Source of the DNA: Doris montereyensis
Taxonomy: Eukaryota > Mollusca > Gastropoda > Nudibranchia > Dorididae
Reading direction: 5' to 3'
DNA: 64,000 nt
Assembly (NCBI GenBank): GCA_037039925.1
Contig: JAXRKP010000860.1
Coordinates: forward strand, 85,001-149,000
The notes below the pieces were generated by a model. The model had not been told where the DNA came from. It saw nothing but the letters and a program-made list of their open reading frames with translations, and made no database searches. Both the position numbers and the translations under genes were made by a program. Below, piece by piece: positions 63,183 to 64,000 of this stretch (position 1 is its first letter; every line of letters starts with the position of its first letter).

Positions 63183-63307
63183 CCAAGGAGACAAAGATGG
63201 TGTAAGTCAATGTGCGAACTTGAAAACTGGAGGTGAAAACTGCGTCGTGTGATCACATGAACGTGATCCGAAAGGCATTTTTGTTTGGGCTCTGAAGCAG
63301 AATTGTC

Positions 63308-63539
63308 ATGCAATCAGTCGCCTTATACGGAAGGATAGTTGTCCGTGCCATAGCCTCGGGGATCCACAGTGAACTTCAACTAAAACACCCTTTTGATAAA
63401 CCCAAGGAACCCCTTCACTTGGTAACTGGAGCATCAGGATTCTCCAAGTCAGTGACCAAATCGAATAATTTCAGTAACAAGTGGACATTTGGAGATGATG
63501 CTTATTTTATTTCGAGGAGTAAAGTAGCTGATGTTATAG
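63308..63539 (+). CDS. PPTC7: PPTC7-type mitochondrial PP2C phosphatase, first coding exon (partial gene)
   Basis: PPTC7 (yeast Ptc7) is a PPM/PP2C-family phosphatase of mitochondria, linked to coenzyme Q biosynthesis and control of mitophagy receptors. Only the first 77 codons are here: a basic amphipathic start (YGRIVVRAIASG) fitting a targeting sequence, then HLVTGASGFSKSV (residues 37-49) and FGDDAYFISRSKVADVI (residues 61-77). This is the conserved entry to the PP2C fold. The donor GTAAGT at 63540 splits a Gly codon; in the family the next residues are VADGVGGW, which carry the first metal-binding Asp. The human protein is about 304 aa, so roughly three quarters lies beyond the right edge. 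Residues 20-36 are variable and carry no clear motif. The first Met is taken because it begins the family-like N-terminus. Confidence 0.9.
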
Positions 63540-64000
63540 GTAAGTGTTCAAATTCGTTGACCCTTGGTCATCTTAAACTAGAATTTAGATCTATGATTTT
63601 ATCTAGAGATTAGGCTAGAGATCCATCAATAGATGATCAGCTGTGCCTTACTACAGTCACAGAAGCTAGACCAGTTGAGTGCAGTGGTTCTTAGCCTGGG
63701 TTCGACTGATGGAACCCCAGGGATTTGGTGAGTCAGTCTCTATGTGGGTGTGCAGGCACTCATTAAGAAGAGATGTCCCGTTTAACCTAGAAATGAATTT
63801 ATATGTAATTAAGAAAAGTGTCGGCACTTCTTAGCCGTAACCCTGGTAAGGCTATGACCGGTAAATGCTGGTTTGTTACAGCACTCTGTTCAGTGCTATG
63901 CCGGGAATTTACTGTTTGCCTGCTACAAACCTCTCAGCACGATGCCCGGCATTTGGACGGTTTAAGAGAGGCCTGAATATTCCTCCTTCTTGTTACCCTC
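63540..64000 (+). other. PPTC7: Start of PPTC7 intron 1
   Basis: It follows the GTAAGT donor. The next exon was not found before the window ends. TGTCCCGTTTAACCTAG at 63774 resembles words at 36.29 and 47.86 kb. Confidence 0.6.

Overview
The window is animal nuclear DNA, AT-rich and crowded with repeats. It has introns with GT-AG borders, non-LTR retrotransposon relics, tRNA-derived SINE-like repeats, MITE-like elements and very long microsatellites. The gene products look metazoan and invertebrate. The dense scatter of TCTAGATC-type words, together with the repeat types, suggests a mollusc, perhaps a heterobranch gastropod. That placement is inference from general familiarity, not proof.

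Three conserved genes can be supported. (1) Flotillin-2 lies on the minus strand, from the ATG at 38258 to the stop at 24251, in nine coding exons (about 425 aa). Every exon was found, but exons 5 and 8 carry single-base indels that break the frame. (2) The catalytic subunit of protein phosphatase 4 lies on the plus strand, from the ATG at 48324 to the stop at 55901, in eight coding exons. It is intact at 307 aa with every catalytic residue present. (3) The first coding exon of a PPTC7-type mitochondrial PP2C phosphatase lies on the plus strand at 63308-63539; the rest is beyond the right edge. Flotillin-2 and PP4c are head to head about 10 kb apart. PP4c and PPTC7 are in tandem. Nothing suggests the three act as one system.

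Layout. 1-24 kb is a repeat field with no confident gene: a 1-kb compound trinucleotide array (0.89-1.9 kb), two RTE-like LINE copies (2.8-5.4 and 9.35-10.64 kb) and a third 3' fragment (16.26-16.5 kb), (AT)n and (GA)n tracts, a SINE cluster (14.8-15.4 kb), two pogo/Tigger-like MITEs (14.2-14.8 and 20.9-21.7 kb) and one orphan candidate terminal exon (10.73 kb). 24.2-38.3 kb is flotillin-2, whose introns hold a 56-bp minisatellite, SINEs and a near-perfect foldback element. 38.3-48.3 kb is intergenic and contains a CR1/Jockey-like LINE relic on the minus strand split by later insertions. 48.3-57.4 kb is PP4c with its probable 3' UTR. 57.4-63.1 kb is intergenic with two families of tandem repeats, and PPTC7 begins at 63.3 kb.

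No undescribed gene system was recognised. The most informative observations are the indels in flotillin-2, a filled-versus-empty repeat pair that dates a LINE insertion, a foldback MITE family, and SINEs sitting within tens of bases of functional splice sites.
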